Source of the DNA: Weeksellaceae bacterium
GTDB lineage: Bacteria > Bacteroidota > Bacteroidia > Flavobacteriales > Weeksellaceae
Assembly (NCBI GenBank): GCA_028698395.1
Contig: JAQVDG010000119.1
Location: forward strand, 1 to 6,628
DNA: 6,628 nucleotides
Direction of reading: 5' to 3'
Below, piece after piece: positions 4,489-6,628 of the stretch. The stretch's first letter is position 1. Each line of letters begins with the position of its first letter. The notes below the pieces were generated by a model that was not told the DNA's origin, did no database searches, and was given only the letters and a program-made list of their open reading frames with translations. Position numbers and translations under genes: made by a program.

Positions 4489-6096
4489 CTACCGAATTCC
4501 ATGCATCATTTTTTTCAACAATGGAGTTAATAACAGTAGAATAAGTGCCGCAGTCCAAGGCAAAGCCGCAAAAAGTCCAAAGAAATGTGACATGGAATAT
4601 TCCGTACTGATTTTGTCAATTAATCCGCCCAATTGAGAACCTATGAAGTTGGCAATTGCCGATGAGGCAAACCATAATCCGAATATTAATCCTATGAGTT
4701 TTTTAGGTGAAAGTTTACTCACATACGACAAACCTACCGGCGATAAACAAAGTTCTCCCGTAGTGTGAAAGAAATAAGCAGCAATCAACCAAATCATACT
4801 TACCGAAGCGGTTGCTGCTCCTTGCGGAATGTCTTTACTTCCATAGGCCAACACCACAAAGCCTACTCCTAACAAAAATAAGCCCATTGCAAATTTTACC
4901 GGTCCGGAAGGATTCCATACTTTTTCCCAAATTTTACTAAAAACTGCTGCTAAAGTAATGATAAAGAAAGCATTTAAAATCTGAAACCAAGAAGCTACTA
5001 CTTCAGTTTCTAAAGCTGTAAATTCTCGTTGGATTTTCCAAATTCCCAAAATCCAGATAATGATAAAACTAATCAGGGTAGCAATAATGGTCGCCGGATA
5101 TTGTTTAATCAACTGTTTTGCCAATCCAAATAAAACTAAACTTACTATAATTAAAGGAAATAAAGTCAAGGCAGCATCTATCCATTTAAAAGCTACCGCT
5201 GCATTTCCATCCAATACTCTTTGGGTATAATCCAATGCAAAAATATTCATGGAACCTCCCGCCTGTTCAAATGACAACCAGAAAAAGATACTGAAGAAAA
5301 TCAATACACCAATTACTATCAATCGGTCTCGAATAACCTTTGGACTAACTTCTTCTTCATCTTTTTTAACTATTTCCTCACTTCCGATTTGCTCGATTTC
5401 ATCTATTTCTTCACCCTGAACGGTCAACATTTTAGGGTCTAATCCAATTCGTCCAAAATAAGTTCTGGCAAAATAAAATTGTAACATTCCAAAAAACATA
5501 AAAATTCCTGCTAAACCAAATCCATAATGCCATCCGATTTTTTCACCAATATACCCACAAAGCAACATTCCCAAGAATGCACCGGCATTAATTCCCATAT
5601 AAAAAATAGTATAACCTGCATCTTTTTTAGCGGAATTATCCGGATAAAGTTGTCCGACCATAGTAGAAATATTGGGTTTAAACATACCATTACCCAAAAT
5701 CAAAAGTCCTAATCCTATAAAGAAAAAATTATTATTAACCGTTTCCAATGCCATAGAAGCATGCCCCAAAGTCATCATTAAAGCTCCGATTAAAATGGCT
5801 TTTCGGTATCCGGTTAATTTATCGGCTATAATTCCACCTAAAATTGGAGTTAAATAAACAAAACCGGTGTACCATCCATAAAGATTCATTGCTTCTGCTC
5901 GTGTCCATTCCCAGCCACCATCTGCTAAAGTACTTACTAAAAATAAAGTCAGTAAGGCCCGCATACCATAATAACTGAATCGTTCCCACATTTCGGTGAA
6001 AAACAATACCAATAATCCGGCCGGATGCCCCATTACCATTTTATTATCAACACCTTGCTTTTTCAGGTGCACAATCAGTTGCTCGTCTTTTTCCAT
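4489..6096 (-). CDS. POT/PTR family peptide transporter with an extra helix pair after TM7
   Basis: This 535-aa membrane protein is a second proton-coupled di/tripeptide transporter of the POT family. Motifs: ExxERFxYYG at Glu35-Gly44, GNGMFKPNIS at 135-144 with Lys140, YTIFYMGINAGA at 162-173, FEQAGGSMN at 276-284, WFQILN at 370-375 and GELCLSPVGLS at 447-457 with Glu448. Unlike the neighbouring transporter, the stretch between the two bundles (about 222-257) is hydrophilic and acidic (EEIDEIEQIGSEE, KKDEEE) and has no helix pair. Instead about 66 extra residues between FEQAGG and WFQ carry two strongly hydrophobic segments (about 308-326 and 335-353). The start at 6096 is 23 bp after the peptidase stop and is preceded by AATAAGAGTA; Met20 or Met22 are less likely starts. 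With no promoter box in the 23-bp gap, it is probably co-transcribed with the peptidase. The family is certain; the substrate range is unknown. Confidence 0.94.
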   Translation of the reverse strand: MEKDEQLIVHLKKQGVDNKMVMGHPAGLLVLFFTEMWERFSYYGMRALLTLFLVSTLADGGWEWTRAEAMNLYGWYTGFVYLTPILGGIIADKLTGYRKAILIGALMMTLGHASMALETVNNNFFFIGLGLLILGNGMFKPNISTMVGQLYPDNSAKKDAGYTIFYMGINAGAFLGMLLCGYIGEKIGWHYGFGLAGIFMFFGMLQFYFARTYFGRIGLDPKMLTVQGEEIDEIEQIGSEEIVKKDEEEVSPKVIRDRLIVIGVLIFFSIFFWLSFEQAGGSMNIFALDYTQRVLDGNAAVAFKWIDAALTLFPLIIVSLVLFGLAKQLIKQYPATIIATLISFIIIWILGIWKIQREFTALETEVVASWFQILNAFFIITLAAVFSKIWEKVWNPSGPVKFAMGLFLLGVGFVVLAYGSKDIPQGAATASVSMIWLIAAYFFHTTGELCLSPVGLSYVSKLSPKKLIGLIFGLWFASSAIANFIGSQLGGLIDKISTEYSMSHFFGLFAALPWTAALILLLLTPLLKKMMHGIR

Positions 6097-6119
6097 TACT
6101 CTTATTTAGTTTTTTGTTT

Positions 6120-6628
6120 TTATAAATTATTTAGAATATAATTAGTCATCAAGGTATATAATTGAAGTCGTGTTGCTCCGCCATAAATTCCATGATTTTT
6201 ATCGGGATAAATCATCATATCAAACTGTTTGTTTGCCATAATTAAGGCATCTGCCAAATCCATTGCATTTTGAACATGTACATTATCATCTGCCGTTCCG
6301 TGGATTAGTAAAAATTTATTGTTTTTATCGTCAAAATTCGCTGCATACGTAATGGGTGAGTTTTTATCATAGCCTTCCGGATTCTCCTGAGGTGTCCGCA
6401 TAAATCGTTCAGTATAAACCGTATCATAATAACGCCAATTTGTCACCGGTGCTACTGCAATTGCCATTTTGAAAACATCGCCGGCTCTAAAAATACAATT
6501 ACTCGACATATAACCGCCGTAACTCCACCCCCAAATCCCGATGCGGGATGCATCTACATAAGGTAATTTTCCGATTTCTTTTGCTGCATTAATCTGATCT
6601 TCGACTTCTAACTTCCCTAAATCCAAAT
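6120..6628 (-). CDS. Dipeptidyl peptidase IV (S9 family), C-terminal catalytic part
   Basis: The frame is open through the window edge, so only about the last 169 residues of a roughly 700-aa enzyme are present. Counting from the TTG codon at 6626, which is internal and not a start, the catalytic triad of a prolyl oligopeptidase-type alpha/beta hydrolase is visible: Ser35 in GWSYGG, Asp113 in HGTADDNVH and His145 in DKNHGIYGG. The stretch YYDTVYTERFM at 66-76 carries the two tyrosines that in known DPP IV shape the S1 pocket for proline or alanine, and Asn115 matches the known substrate-contacting Asn. Such enzymes remove Xaa-Pro or Xaa-Ala dipeptides from peptide N termini, usually in the periplasm or at the surface in Bacteroidota. 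The signal peptide and beta-propeller would lie outside the window. A peptide transporter starts 23 bp downstream, so the released dipeptides probably feed that carrier. A closely related S9B enzyme is the main alternative. Confidence 0.92.
   Translation of the reverse strand, partial: LDLGKLEVEDQINAAKEIGKLPYVDASRIGIWGWSYGGYMSSNCIFRAGDVFKMAIAVAPVTNWRYYDTVYTERFMRTPQENPEGYDKNSPITYAANFDDKNNKFLLIHGTADDNVHVQNAMDLADALIMANKQFDMMIYPDKNHGIYGGATRLQLYTLMTNYILNNL

Noticed and set aside
5527..5857. Two 61-codon plus-strand frames within the 535-aa transporter gene
   Set aside because: They are antisense shadows of a conserved coding region, contain low-complexity composition and no supporting promoter or family match.
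6524..6626. Start of the S9 peptidase at the first codon near 6626
   Set aside because: The codon there is TTG inside a continuing frame, and the sequence corresponds to the middle of the DPP IV catalytic domain, so the gene is cut by the window edge and not a short protein.

Overview
The window reads as chromosome from a low-GC member of the Bacteroidota, most likely Flavobacterium or a close relative. The evidence is the protein sequences themselves, upstream signals of the Bacteroidota type (TTTG about 19 bp before TAnnTTTG, seen best ahead of rpsU and ahead of the tRNA cluster), weak or absent Shine-Dalgarno sequences, and a dipeptidyl peptidase IV/POT transporter cluster. Every supported gene lies on the minus strand, so the order of transcription is from high to low coordinates.

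Right part (2781-6628): a peptide-use cluster. The C-terminal catalytic part of a secreted-type dipeptidyl peptidase IV (S9 family, cut by the window edge) is followed 23 bp later by a POT/PTR proton-coupled peptide transporter (535 aa). After a 184-bp gap with its own promoter-like signals comes a second POT transporter (507 aa). The inferred logic is that the peptidase releases dipeptides and the transporters carry them across the inner membrane. The two transporters are paralogues, but their extra pair of membrane helices sits at different places in the fold. This is the least ordinary thing in the window.

Middle part (1236-2753): a translation and ribosome cluster, rpsU (ribosomal protein S21), a XerC-like tyrosine recombinase, and a short hibernation-promoting factor (hpf). 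rpsU has a textbook Bacteroidota promoter and a terminator whose U-run touches the recombinase start codon. A -7 box lies inside the loop of that terminator. The recombinase and hpf are 6 bp apart and are almost certainly co-transcribed.

Left part (1-1235): a strong promoter-like signal, then tRNA-Thr(TGT), tRNA-Tyr(GTA), tRNA-Gly(TCC), tRNA-Thr(GGT) and the first 205 codons of tuf (EF-Tu). This is the same gene order and the same anticodons as the E. coli thrU-tyrU-glyT-thrT-tufB operon. The 136-bp leader between the last tRNA and tuf holds a terminator-like hairpin that could attenuate tuf.

Overall this is mostly core, conserved chromosome. I see no CRISPR array, insertion sequence, prophage or defence system. 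No stretch over 300 bp lacks a gene. The points worth checking are the helix-pair relocation in the 4489-6096 transporter, the regulatory hairpins and palindromes that overlap promoters, and the stem mismatches in both tRNA-Thr genes.
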